Shown here: one piece after another, positions 20,501 through 33,329 of the stretch
How positions within the stretch are numbered: the stretch's first letter is position 1
How the letters are laid out: every line of letters starts with the position of its first letter
Origin: Marsupella aquatica
Lineage: Eukaryota; Marchantiophyta
NCBI GenBank assembly: GCA_973895155.1
Contig: OZ316894.1
Location: 14,198,001 to 14,262,000 of the forward strand
Direction: 5' to 3'
Length of the DNA stretch: 64,000 bases
Notes under the pieces: model-generated
Seen by the model: the letters and a program-made list of their open reading frames with translations, nothing else
What the model was told of the DNA's origin: nothing
Databases searched by the model: none
Made by a program: the position numbers and the translations under genes

Positions 20501-22894
20501 TTTCTTAAATGTATTATAAGCTCTGGGACCATCAAAGTCAAGAGAGCTGTAACAAAAGTGAAAATACAATGCAAAGCAATCAATGAAAAATGAAAAATTG
20601 CTCAAAGGAGGGTCAATATGTAATCTATCAAATAATGGACCTAAAGAGTCCTCAAAAATGTTCAGTACCTTCTCTCCATGCTCTGTAGGGTTTCAGACCA
20701 CAGTTTCAGACCACGTGGTGTGCCAAAGAAATTCTTCAGTGCCTCTCCCTCCTTTCACAATCGTCACAATCTTCACAATGCAGAACCAGCAATGCATACA
20801 AGTAGGTTTTCAGACCACAGTTTCAGACCACGGTGTTGTGCAATAGAAATTTCTTTGGTGGCTCTCTCTCCTTTCACAATATTCACAATGCAGAACCAGG
20901 ATCGAGCAAACATTTGGCAAACGGGCCATGAGGCAATGATTCCCTTTGCAGCAGAACTCGAACTCGAAGATCACCTTAGAACTGATGACCAAAGTAACTT
21001 AAAGAATATCACCTATCTCGAACCCTAAACTCGACGCTCTCGTACTTGGTTTTGCTTATCTACCTTCCACACTACTCAATTTCCTTTCCCTTTGCGCTGT
21101 CATTCATCGACACCGCACATTACTTTTGTTCCTAGTGTTCCATGTCATTCTCATGTTGCTTTCACAGTCTCTGATACTTTCTCGTTTTACTAAGTCTAAG
21201 CGGGTTCATCCACATACCAGCATCAGGTCTTGCTCTGTGTGTTTCAAACGAAACTCTCCACACAGCAATGCACCGCAGTGAGTTGGGGCGACTGAGCTGT
21301 AGCAATTGAAGTTTCAAAACTACGACAGATAATAATCTGGAAGGAAACTAGATCCGTTGTGCGACTACAGTAATTTCCAGTAACCTCGGAGGAAACGTCT
21401 TTGGTTGCAACCTACTTCAAAGATGTTACTTTTCATAAATGGTCACCACTTTGGGTGTCACAAGGTACTTGCTCCATCGACTCCTCAGATCAAACATGTA
21501 GACCTGAGCATCAACTTCTTATAACTCACATGATTATAAAATGTGATTTGTGATCCTCTGCGTTCTCTCGAAGCGGAGGCCAAAGATGGCCAAAGATGGA
21601 GAACGCATGGCGGGGCGACGAGAATAACAAGCCCGGAGAATAAACAAGGAGATTGTTATGGTCACGCCCTTGGAGGTCGACCCGAGCCGCTCTTTCTAGA
21701 GCGTGAGTTTTTTGGGGTTTCCAAATAATGCTTCTAATAGAAAAAGAGATGAAACATTGAAGAGAGGAAAACTCATGACCGTCCCTTCAAAACCTACTGT
21801 AGACCTTCAAACTGTGAGCTAGTTCCTAGGGGATCCTTTCTGACCTACCACCCTGAACAATGGATGGCCCATGAAGTCAAGCTGAGATTAGCGAATGTAA
21901 ATGTCAAGAAAACGCCTCTATCAACCTCTTGGCCCACTACCGGGAAACTCTTTTCCATGGAAATATGGACATCTTTCTGCGGTTGTGCGCATGTGCTGAC
22001 CTGGACGTGAATCTATGATAAATTTCTTGTACTCTCGAAGGACACAGCTTGTACATTCTTGTCAACAAATCTGTACTCCTGTGACTCAGTGACCTCATTT
22101 TCTGAGGGTGTGAAGGTTGCTTTTCCTAAACAAAGGAGCAATTCTCTTCCCCGCGCCCACACGATAGTACTTCCTAACGTACTAAAGTTGTCCACCATAT
22201 TGTCGAATCTTTCCAGAATTCTATATACAATATGACTCCTCATACCGAGAAGACTCCAGCAGACTCACAACGATACCTACAGCTCTGCTTCAAGAGGAAA
22301 TGCTTGGTCGTCTGCCACGAAGCTGGTTTCGTAAGTCTAAAACACACAAAGCCAAGCCATCGGCCAACCATATCATAATGCAAACTTCACTGGATGCTCC
22401 TCACTAGCTCATGCACCTCCCGTTAATGCAAGACTATATAAATACCAACGTAATGCTGGCCAAGAGACTCGTTACATTGTCGGGATCTGGAGACTGGGAT
22501 GTCAACAGCTGCAAGTAATTCATCTCACCTTGATTTCCAGCCTACACAACTAAACAATGAAGTACGTGCCAAAGTCCTCCAAAACTCAGAATTTGCCTAT
22601 CACAACAACCTGTACGTCTGGGCATTGAATGCGTAATAGCACAGTGGAAGCAGAAGCGTTTTCGTTGACCGACTTTGCAACCTTCCGCATAAGTGTCCAA
22701 GCTATCGACCTTTAGCTTAAGGAGCGCCAACTTCTGGAGCACCAGTTCAAGAGCAATATACCCCCGCAAGTGGTGACGAAAACCATTGAAACACCTACAC
22801 CAAAGCATCGTTGTGCTTCCAGTCGTTAAGAAGCTCTCATCCTAATGTCTAGATTATACTAGATCCCTTCAACGAGATGAAGCAACAATTTTGT
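17503..22894. other. Gene-poor stretch, pyrimidine-rich on the plus strand
   Basis: No open frame here carries a domain I recognise. From about 18170 to 19560 the plus strand is strongly C/T-rich with almost no purine runs. Around 20055 and 20515 are two diverged copies of a segment containing GGGACCAT and TACAATGCAAAG. At 20690-20900 there is a tandem duplication. From 21200 to 22894 the sequence is of ordinary composition and may include the 3' untranslated region of the FIP1 gene. I see no RNA genes. Confidence 0.5.
20688..20900. repeat. Tandem duplication of about 115 bp
   Basis: Two adjacent units each contain TTTCAGACCACAGTTTCAGA, then GTGCAATAG or GTGCCAAAG, then CTCCTTTCACAAT and CACAATGCAGAACCAG. 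They differ by small indels. No coding role is evident. Confidence 0.75.
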
Positions 22895-25800
22895 TCATCC
22901 ATTTCCCCATCTCCTTTTCCTTGCTGGCCGCTCTTGCTTCACCTCCTCCACTGACCCTGTTTGAGGGAGGGAAGCTTCATTTTTCTGCCTTTTAGCTGTC
23001 TCTTCCTCTGCTTGCAAACGCAACCGTTCAATACGTTCCTTTCTCTTCTCAGTGGCATCTTTGGGAATGACAGTGGGAAACTCCACCACAGCATCACCAC
23101 TACCACTTGCATGAGCGGCAGAAAGCTCTCTTAGCTCTGACTCGAAAATTCGTTTGCCCGTGTGCTTAGTTATCCTCTCTTTCTCTTTCCCTCCTTCCTT
23201 CCACTGTTGCTCTACTTGAGACAGCTGCTTCCTTTCAGTATGCTGGCTGGTAGATGGACCTTCGTCAAGTCCAGACTCCGAGTTTTGCCATTTCTGCAAA
23301 CTCTCTCCTCCCAAAGCAGCAACTGCATCTGGCTCTTTCCTGCTCGTCCATCTCTCTAGTTTTGACCGGCCACGACGATCTGCCTCCTCTTCAGACGATC
23401 CATTTCCTATTCCCAAAACATTTTCATCTTTTGAAACTCGGTGTTGATGAGACAGTGTGTCTTTTCCTAGGAATCTCCTTGCAAATTGACCTGCTCTTTT
23501 TTGTACCGACTTTTTCTCCTTATGTCGTGTGCTTGTCGCTGCCGAGTCATCTGAGTCCCTTGTTGCTGCCTGATCAAGAAACCAATTTAGCTCCCCCACA
23601 GGTTTAGCTTTTAAGTAGCCTGTTGTCCCATTCCAGTTTTAATTGACAACACTTGATATCTGATATAGTTGTCTAAGGGCTCTAGAGTAGCAATATTAGC
23701 AGTGTACTTGTCAAGCACACTAGTCCACAAATCATTACACTATGACAACAACAAAGTAAATTACCCCTCCTATTTCATGTAACTCTCTATCTACCTGAAC
23801 AACTCTGTATCACTTCACTGCCTACAGGACTAAACTCGGCAAATTGCTGCAAGTTTGTCATGATCTGGAAGCCCTATTCTTCCTCCCACAGAAAAGGGGA
23901 GGATTGATTAGGTGACCCCAACGACAGTATCCTGTATCAAGGAGCAACTTGTGCAAACCCTTCCAACCGAAGGACACATCCAGAGGCAGTAACGTGATTA
24001 AAGCTTGTTTTCCTGGGCATCCACAAACCTCGAAGATGATAAAATATGACTTTTTCATTCTTGAACAAACCCCGATAGCGGGAATATGCACTGCCCTTGA
24101 GATTGGAAACAAGACCAAAATGACTGGGTTTATGGGTAGGGGAAAAGAGGTATGCATACATAAAAGTTTTATGAAAACGATAGAAAACTAGGAAGTATTG
24201 TCAGACGAGTAACTCGAAGTCTTCCACTGAAAGCTAAATAATAGAAAGGTAACGGCAGTACAAATACACCACAGCACAATAAATTTGTCTTTAAAAACAA
24301 AGACATCAATGTGACTAAATGTGCTACATAACCCCATGCCAAGCACAAACAACAGGAGGGAGGCTGGCGAGGCAAGTAGGAGGTCCATGGTACCTTGTCA
24401 AACTGGGCACTTGTCCGATACTCTTCAACCCTTTGTTTCTTACTATCATCCGTGTGAGAACGATAAATCTTGTCCTCACCTAAACCTGGAAGTAAGCCAT
24501 TACGATCAGTGATTGTCTCTTTGGCAGTCACACTCCCCTCCCACCCACGCTTTTCTTTATGTGGGCGCTGTTGTTCCGCGACCTTCCGTGATTCCACAGA
24601 GTGGTTTCGAACTGCATGTGTACTTTCGTTTCTACTGCCTTTCTCGTATTTCCGCTGATCATCCCAAGTATGAACATTATCCTCCTTATCCTTCAGTCTG
24701 CCTCGTCCATCGCTCTCTCTACCTTCTTCTAAACGGACTTTCCCTCTGCCAACAGTGTCCCTGGGATCTTCCAGTCGACCTTTCCCCCATATATCACTCT
24801 CCCCAAAATCGTCCAATCGACCTTTCACTCTTCCATCACTGTCCCTGAGATCATCCATCCGCCGCTTTACTCTCCCATCGCTCTGTCTGATACCTGCCAG
24901 TCGTCCTTTGCCTGTCCCATCACTCTCTCTAAAATTTTCAGACCGCCCTTTCAATCTTATCTCACTAAGACCTTCCAGCCGCGGTTTCAATTTCACATCA
25001 GTCTCCCTAAGATCATCCGACCGGGATTTCACTCTCCCATCGCCTTCTCTGACATCTTCTGGCCACCCTTTCTGTCTCCCATCAGTTTCCCTCGTATTGC
25101 TAGGGCGGAATTTCCCTCGTGCATCACTCTCTTGGACATCTTCCATACGACTCTTCACTCTTCCATCCATGTCCCTGAATTCTTCACCCCGCCCTTTTGT
25201 TCTTCCTTCATTCTCTCTGGATTCTTCAAACCGACCTCTTGCTCGGCCATCGCTCTCTCTCACATCGTCAAGCCACCCTTTACCTCTTCCATCACTCTCT
25301 CTTACATCTTCGAACCTCTCCTTTCCTCTGACGTCTTCAAACCGCCCTTTCACTCTTCCCTCATTGTCTCTGCGCTCTTCTAGCTGCCCTTTTCCTCGGC
25401 TATCACTTTCTCTAAGATCTTCTAATCGTCCCTTCGCTCTCCCATCAACCTCTCTGTGATCTTCGAGTCTCCTCTTCAATTTTCCTCGATCCTCCTCACG
25501 TCTACGTTTCTCTTTACTGTGTTCGGGTTCTCTGTCAATTGAAATGGACTTCACATCGTCTCTGGCACGCGCTTCCTCACGTTCCCTGGAACTCCACACG
25601 TGATCTTCTGTGTGCCTTCTACTTCTTTCACCTTGAGAGACTCTATCTTCATCCTTGACCCTAGCTTCATCCTTGCCTTTCTTTGGATGTCGCCTTTCTC
25701 TCTCCTGATCATCTCTGCGCCTGTCGCGCTCTAGATCTTCCCTACTTCGATGCTGATGAGTATCATCCTCCTTCACTTTCCTGCGTTGCATCTCCTCCCT

Positions 25801-28800
25801 CTCTCTCGTCTGTCTTCTACCCTTTAACTCTCCATCCTGCCGATCAATCCAGCTTAACTCCTTTCTCTGGTTATTAAGTGAATCTTCTCCAAGAGAATGT
25901 CCCTTGCGTTCACTTGCCTTGCTATGAAATGCATCCCGTCTTTTATGTTGCAAAATGTCATCCTCTTGTACGACTCGCTCCTTTGCAGGCTCCCAACTGT
26001 GAGCAGACTCCGCTTTCCTAAGAGTACTATTCAATCCTTTGGAATTGCTTGTTTCTTCCTTCCCTGACTTCCCTCGGGTATCGACTTGTGACTGAACCTT
26101 TTGCTTCTTTGCAGTGCGATGGCTATGCCCACCATCCCAGTCATTATCCACCAGTTGAAATTCTCTTGGGGCTGATCTATTGTGTTCTTCCGACCTGCCA
26201 TCAGTTGAAGCGTCATCCATGCTTTTTTCCCGGGGAGGTAATTGATCAATCCCTCTTCCACGCCTTACAGGATGATTGCGTTCCCATCTTTCCGTTTCGT
26301 CAGTACGCCAATCGCTATTTCCACCATCATTGTCTTTGGATTCTCGGTGATTACGTCCTTCCCTATTGTTCCAATCATCACCACTGCCATTACTAATCTC
26401 ATCATCCCAATCTTCCCGCGGTGTTCTCCGAGGTGAAGTTACATGTGGTGGTGTCCTGCGACTGACAAGAAATAACAATCTTTAGCATGAATCTCTTCCG
26501 CACGGCACATTGGCATAGATGTCACCGTACTATGCGTGACTAAAACACTTACTGGGTAGGCTCCTGATACTCGATCGGAACCATCATGGGAGGGAAGACC
26601 TCAGGAGGTGGCGCTGAAACTTGTAATGGAAGTTCAGCCCTTGGCGCACTGTACAAAGGTGGCCTGACCACTCCAGCCCTGCATTAATGACACAGCCAGG
26701 ACATTTAAAAGAACTCCGGAGTCAAAAGGTGTACGGAACAACGAAGCTACACTGAAGAAAGGAACAGCTAGATTTCGGCGACCTGAGACTCACCAGGAAG
26801 CATCTGTCATTGACACTTCAACAGTGTAAAACTCTACGAGTATTCAAAACTTAAAAAACACCGACTACAACGACGTCAACATACGGTTTCAGGATATTAC
26901 CGTGCAGCCGAAGGAGGCGGAAATGGCGCACCAGGAAACATTCCAAATTTTGGACCGAGGCCCGGTTGAAGGATGGGGATCCCTGGCCCAATAGGAAACG
27001 AGCCAGGACCATCTACTTCCATCCGATGCCCAGGCATCAGAACACCTCCATGGGAACCCATCATATTTACCATTGGCCCTAGTCCCATAGGCAAGTTGTC
27101 CCTTTCCCACATATTTGGTGGACCTTCCATTTCCCACGGCCTGTAGAACCGTCGCTCTTTCTCAGGTACAGCAATTCCGCGGTCCTCATCTTCTTCTTGA
27201 GATTCCTCGTTACCCTCGTTCACAGAGACAGATACTGGTGGTTCATCCTCAGATACATCTTGCAATACAATCTGCTCAACAACAACGGTGTGAGTACAAC
27301 AGAAAGCATCAGGACAATGGTCAGGATGTCTAAATTCACCACTTCACGTTTCGTCCACTCGAGTCGGTTTCCAAGCATAGCAGTGACGGTTGGAAGGAAA
27401 TAGAGAGAGGCATACTGCTCAGAATACATTACATATCCTAAATAACACCCTACCAGACTAAAAGGTAAACCGGGATTACAGCATCAGAGTCTCGAGACCG
27501 TTGGCGTCGAACGTCAGCTGAAGGCCTTCTCTCCCCACCACCTCCTTCAACTTGTATAGCCCGGCCGGTTGGCTGCAAAAGGCAACCAAGAATTCACATC
27601 AACCATCAAAATCGTCTACTTTGATGAAACGGCATTGCGTTTCCGCATGCCGTAAGAGACGTGAAACACACACCACTAAGTAAGTCATCCAAATTGCACT
27701 AAATTTGTTTGTGGAAAGTAGGATAGGTAACGTAGCTCGCAGAAATAGAGAACAGAGAAGATGGGACCAATGTACAACAAACCCGTCCACACACTTCGCC
27801 ACATTTGTCACGCAGTACTCGAATTGAAGGTGCATATCAAATCTTTATCTTTAGCAGGTAAATTGTGAGAAAAGCTTACCACCGAAAAAATCTAGGTGCT
27901 TAAAATGAAAAGGTACTTAATTGAATTCCAGATGCAAGGTGGGATTGTGAAGAACAATACAGGCATCATACGACCTCTTCCAAGACCACGACCACGCCCA
28001 GGTCCAGCCCCAGGGCCAACGTCTTGCTGCCGATGTAGAAGTAAATTCGGATCACCAGATGCCTCTTGCATGCCAGTTGCAGCTGCCAACTCTGGAGGTA
28101 AGTCTGGATCATATTCCTGTTCAACCCAACCCAAGCTAACAATCAAACACACTAGGCAGCAAGTCCAGAATCTGGTACAATCAAGGATAGACATGAACTA
28201 CTACATATCTCCAGAAATGAAAACCATACCAGACCTGTTTCTTCTATAGTGAACTTGTTACGCCTGTAAGACTTAACGTGATACTGAACAGCGCACGAGA
28301 CATGAAACTAGCAAGAAATTAACTAAAATCAAACGGCTCGAAGTTACACAAACAGGAAGCAACCACAGGTTATTGACGAGGATCTGACACATAACTCATC
28401 CATTAGAACAGATTCTTGACACGAGTAGTAAACAGGTGCAACGGGATCAATCCTTTTCCCTGCCTTCCATTGACAATGACCAGGAGTTATCACCTGCTCA
28501 GATCGTCCACTCTCATAGACACGAATCTTACTTTGCATGGTGGCCTCCAGACGGAGCTGAGCCTGAAAATTTGTAAATACAATCCATCACAACACAACCT
28601 TACTTTCGTACCGGGTATTAGACAGCAAAAATCAAACTTCAAATATCATAGCTCAATCTTGAGCGGGTAGTATTTCAATTTTATCATGCACTACGACTAC
28701 TTTCAAACCTCCCTATGGAATCAATGGCCAGAATTTTTTTTCAAGAATCCCACAACAAATAAGCTTTCAGTTCAAAATGTTCAACATACCAGCTGTCGGC

Positions 28801-31021
28801 AATACTGTTTCCAAGTATTCTCAGTGAAACTGAAGTTGAAATAGTCTGTGATATCCACACCTGGTCTTCTCCAAGGCTTCTCCTCGAGAGACTCTAGATC
28901 CACGTCAAACACTGTCCTGCGTACGATAACACAAAATGGCTGTCATGGTCAGCACCTCAGAAGCCACAAGGAACTTGAGAAACTTATCCGTGATCTTTAG
29001 ATACTATCAACAATAAGCAACGATATTTCCGACGAATTGCACTTACTTTGTAGGGGGCAGGTTGAATTCTACTCCGGTTGGGAATCCTCGTGAGCCACCC
29101 CAAGAAGGCAAGATACTAGAAGCTTGCGAAGACCTTTGCCCAGTAGGGCCCCTTCCTCCGCCACCGACCCAATCTCCTCGACCCGCACCGCCCCTTCCAG
29201 GTCCCCATGCAGCAATTGATCCACCAGATGTGCCCCTGCCACTAGAAACTCCAGCTTGTGGAGATCCTTGACTTGAAGGAGGTGCCATTCCAGATGGATC
29301 TCGTGCTCCTGGCCTCACATACTGCTCAAGGCAAAATCATTTAGAGCTTCTTTTCGAGCTAATGAGGTGTGTTAAGAAATTATAACTCAAAAGAATCCTT
29401 GACACTAAGTAGCGAGCATAAGTATCAGCGACAGCGAAAGGTGATCCAGTCGACGGAATCCATGACTCCGCACGCACTCGGTCGCGCCTTTCCTGTGACC
29501 GTGTAATAAGAATTATCCGCAAAACAGGTCAACATGATTCCAAGAACGCCCAACAACTGTTTTCTTTCACCATTTTTTCTGATATAAAGCTACGAGATAA
29601 TACTACTGCGTGTGCTTTTTGAGTATCCTTAGCCTTCACCATGTTGTTTGTCTAGCCCTTTCATCATTATCGAATAAACATTTTGCAGTTGTATTAGGGG
29701 TAAGTAGTAATTGCTGGGAACAACACAAACGGCGCTACCAAGAGAACCGAAGATCACGTTCCTCTAATGAGACACTCCGCTTCTACCGCTAGCTCCACCT
29801 CTACTCCCTACCGAGGATGAAGTCAATTAAGCAAGAGGTACTATCGGTCATTAGTTGAAAAACGTCACACCTACAACGCACCTTGTACTGCATGTGATGC
29901 GTGTGATATCCTTGACCACTGTAGCGGATATGCGGAACGCCAGAACTAGTGCCCTGTCCCCCATTGCCTTTTCCCCCTTGACCTTTATCATCCCCGCCAG
30001 GAGCTCTGTCTAAACCCAAAGAAAGGGTAGCACCTGAAGTTAAGGCCAACGGATCCAGAGGAATGGGCTGCTCCTCCCATTCTTGTTCTTCTATGGGAAG
30101 AGCGTCATCATCTCCCGTCACTATCACCAAATCTTCCTCATCCTCGTCTTCACTCCTTTGATCTTCATCCCCGCCAGCTGGCTTTTCCCCAGTGTACATC
30201 GACGTTTCATCATTTAATACAATGTGGATGTCATCTTCGCTGTCGCTATCCCAGTCTTCATCACCCTCGATATGTTCTTCCACCCCTTCGTTAAACCCTC
30301 GGCCCCACTCTTCTCGCACTTCCTGGCCTTCGGTTTCCTTCTCGGTAAAGAACTCTTCCTCAACGTGGACACTGCTGGAAAGACCCGGAGGTGAACTTAT
30401 CTCTCGAGTGGCCCCGCTCACGTGCAGCTCCCCACGTAATCTCAAGGAATCCTTCTCCGGAGGTAAACCGCGGGTTCCAAATCCTTCTGACATCCGACCT
30501 TGAAATGCAGCACAATCCTTCTCTGCTATGGCCCTTTGTGCGCCCGAGGCAGCACCCACAACTCCTAGTGGTATATCTCTACTTAACCTCAAAACGGATC
30601 CAGGATTGTTCGTTCTATCTTCTACCAGCAGATCGAAGTTGCTCTCATCTGGAATCTCGATGGACCTTGATTTCTCTCGATAGTCCTGTCTCTTCGCTTC
30701 CGTTTCAACACCTGGGAACGGGCTCTCAGCTTCTACCGGCTTCTCCGTAGGAACCCCATACAGCTGGCCGTACAGGAGTAGCTCGTCGTGGTCTACTTCC
30801 TTCGGGGCCAATGCTACTTGGATACCACACCTCCGAGGGATACCGGCTGATGACAAAGGTGGCTTAGAAGATACCGCTACCAGGGAAGAGGAAGAGGTTC
30901 CATACAATAGCTCTTCATCGTCCATATCGCCTTCACCGACTGACGGCTCTGTTCCCATGGTCTTCCCTGACTCCGGTCCCATGTCCGCGTAGATATCTCC
31001 GAACTCGTCGTCGACATCCAT
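22895..31021 (-). CDS. FIP1: Fip1-like pre-mRNA 3'-end processing factor (plant FIP1[V]/FIPS5 type), about ten exons
   Basis: Fip1 is a CPSF subunit that tethers poly(A) polymerase during mRNA cleavage and polyadenylation in the nucleus. Proposed exons, 5' to 3' on the minus strand: 31021-29882, 29321-29047, 28916-28790, 28562-28494, 28116-27961, 27572-27471, 27271-26901, 26678-26553, 26461-24394, 23619-22895. All but the last junction keep frame with GT-AG borders. Exon 1 is acidic and holds EDWDSDSEDDIHIVLND; exon 3 encodes the diagnostic Fip1 motif (EEKPWRRPGVDITDYFNF); exon 4 reads TMQSKIRVYESGRSEQ; exons 5-7 are Gly/Pro/Arg-rich. Exon 9 is almost wholly charged (Arg/Asp/Glu) with 14-residue repeats, and exon 10 ends in Lys/Arg (PARKRRW). 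The protein is about 1,720 residues, long like plant FIP1[V] and unlike yeast Fip1. The exon 9-10 phase does not match, so a small exon may be missed or the donor near 24390 is wrong. Confidence 0.92.
24700..25470 (-). repeat. 42-bp coding minisatellite in FIP1 exon 9
   Basis: About 18 imperfect tandem units encode a 14-residue repeat with consensus RESDGRxKGRxEDx (for example RESDGRGKGWLDDV and RDSDGRVKGRLDDF). Indels keep the frame, with one unit shortened to nine residues and one to twelve. The repeat alternates acidic and basic residues. Confidence 0.9.
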
Positions 31022-31900
31022 CCTGCTCGCCGCATAGAGATGTGCTCTATAGATGAGAACCCCGTCAACTGACCCACTTAACCAGCCGTAAACAACTGTC
31101 GATAACAGCAAAACTTAACCCTGCGATGACCACCCTGTCACAAGATTCCTTCAACACATGAGAGACAATCTGAAATTACTTCCCGTCAGTCGATCGAAAA
31201 GCTGGCACTTTCGTATACATCGAAGACCAAAGATTGCCTTCCTCTTCAGTACTCGAGCTTCCGAGCCAGATTTTGCCCCGTGTTCTCTCTCACTCATGAC
31301 AAATCCCTCGGCCCGCGCTTCCGTTCCTCCACAGCCATCGTCTTACTCCGTCGCGCTCCATTGCAAATAACTTCTCCGATTTATTCAGATTCAGATAGAA
31401 GGATCAAGGTCCCCGCCTCCCGCTCGTGCCATTAAAAAGTGATACCTACGCTGCGGACGGCACCAGTCAACGTCCGTGCGGAGCGGAGGTGTAGCAGATC
31501 ACAGCTTCTGTAGGAGTTTCTGGTATCCCCCGTGGAAGCTGAGCACATGAGCTGCTTCTGGCTCTCAACGCCGGCTAAATCGAAAGCTGGAGAACGAGTG
31601 CTAAATCAAAAGCGAGAGAGACCTAATAAGAGCACGTCCGTCATTAGGCTCGGCAACAACCGGTCTTCAAAGTTCACCTACGGTCGTGAGGAACCGAGAT
31701 AGTAATATGTTATGATTACTTTGTTGTGGTGGAGGAGCGAATAAGAAGCCTAGATGGACCTCCGAGTTTGCATAAGTGCCCAGATAGACTTGCACAACTA
31801 GCACCGACCTCCCTGAAACACTCTATTCATACACATTACACACGAGAGCGAAACGCCACTTAAAATCAAGACAACTATCTTTCTGTTTGAGTTCTTCAAG
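31022..31900. other. Upstream region of the FIP1 gene
   Basis: This should hold the FIP1 promoter and 5' untranslated region (minus strand). An in-frame upstream ATG at 31111 would add 30 residues, but the 31021 start (MDVDDEFGDIYADMG) matches the acidic start usual for plant Fip1. No further motif is certain. Confidence 0.45.
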
Positions 31901-31904
31901 ATTA

Positions 31905-32394
31905 ACTCTTGATGTCTCTCGTATACATATGAACGATAAGTTCCGAGTACTTTGCGAACTTCATGTTTTGGTATTGGGAGGATAGTATAATGTTACTTGT
32001 ATGGAAGGTAGATAGGGTTTTCTCTATCTGCTCTTCATCGGTAACGGGTTGGCCGCACAGGATAAGTTGGGATGTTATACGGAATAGCTCGCTATTGTAG
32101 TTAGCTATCGACATATGGTCTTGAACGCGAAGGTTCACCCAATCGTGGCGGGCTCTAGGTAGATGTATGGTTTTCGTGTGATCGAATCTCTCTTTGAGTT
32201 GATCCCAAAGGTTCTTGGGATTTTCCTCATTGAGATTTTGAAGTAGGTAATTATAGTCTCGTATATATCTTTAGCTGAACTTCCTCCCGCTGACCATCGA
32301 GGGGGAGATTAGCTTTGATATCTAATGACCACAAGAGGTAGTTCTCCCCATCAATGGTCAGCGGGAGAAAGTTCAGCTTTTCTATGGATGCCAT
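31905..32394 (-). pseudogene. Copia Gag (UBN2) fragment
   Basis: The likely ATG is at 32394 (MASIEKLNFLPLTIDGENY), then LWSLDIKANL. After a frame break comes the conserved block NLRVQDHMSIANYNSELFRI, then LCGQPVTDEEQIEKTLSTFH (32138-31985), highly typical of plant copia Gag. The part between is replaced by an inverted duplication of the gag start (32278-32312 against 32345-32380), which breaks the frame. It ends at a TGA near 31902. Confidence 0.85.
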
Positions 32395-32399
32395 ATCTT

Positions 32400-32490
32400 C
32401 CGGGTTTTAGGGTTTTGGTTTTGGGTTTTAGGTTTAGGGTTGAGCCTAGGGTTAGGTTTCTAAGTTTAGGGTTAGGTTTATGCAAGGGTT
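32400..32490. repeat. Telomere-like TTTAGGG-rich tract
   Basis: A degenerate run of GGTTTTAGGG, TTTAGGG and CTAGGG motifs lies directly before the gag ATG of the minus-strand copia remnant, that is, in its leader. It resembles interstitial plant telomere repeats but is too irregular for a true array. Confidence 0.5.
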
Positions 32491-32589
32491 ATAAGGTATG
32501 TAGATTCTTAGTGCTTGCGTTTTGTGCGTTTATAGTTGCATGCGCTTTCGGAAATCAAAAGAGTTGATTGTTCCTTTCTCGTTTTTGCA

Positions 32590-32714
32590 TTTTAGGGTTC
32601 TTTTTCCGTTAACCCTAAATGCGTTTTAGGTTTGGTTCCGCATGCAAGTTTGCTTTCTAGGGTTCTTTTCCCATTAACCCTAAATGCATTTTAGGTTAGG
32701 TTCTGCATGCAACT
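32590..32714. repeat. Tandem duplication of about 65 bp
   Basis: Two units share TAGGGTTCTTTT, a TTAACCCTAAATGC core, TTTTAGGTT and TTC(T/C)GCATGCAA, with few differences. They lie in the leader of the gag-only element. Confidence 0.75.
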
Positions 32715-33329
32715 TAAGCGTAAAGGATTGGTTGCGTTTTAGAGTTTGCACTTAGGTTTAGTTTTCCTTGTGTATGTGATTAAGTGCACTAGGTTCTCTT
32801 GTAATTGAGGTTTTCTTTGTTTTAGGTTTGCATATATGAGTGGTTGACGGTTTTGTGCGCTTCCCTGGTTTAGTGCACAGTTTCTTGTGTATAAGGAATT
32901 TGCTTTGTCAAATTTTGCGATTAAGGAGGGTTGCACTTAGCTGGTGGGGTCTTGTTTTTGTCGATGCTTTTGGCCACTATTGCTGTTGTTTTCCTAGGCA
33001 GTCACGAACTCAACATTCCTTATGCTCCTTTGTTCTTTTTTGCCTCGATCTTTTGCCCTTCGATGCTTCCTTCAAGGTTCATTGTTCCTTCTTTATGGTG
33101 GGTTTCTTTTTGAATTCTCTATTCGGTTTGTACTTCCTTTGGTCTTCTTTCTCTTGGTTGCGCTCGAGTGTTTGTGCCCCTTGGTCACCTAACGATTTCT
33201 CCCTTCACTCGTTTAATCTTCTGTTCTGCTGCCTCTATGGTTCTCTTCTTTTACTTTCGTTTTCTCTCCTTGGTAAAGTTGTGATCGAGTCTTCGATTGG
33301 GCAGCGCTCATCGGCCTCTTCTGGCTTCC

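Noticed and set aside
24755-25459. A 234-codon plus-strand frame opposite FIP1 exon 9, Ser/Pro/Leu repeats
   Set aside because: Shadow of the 42-bp minisatellite on the coding (minus) strand.
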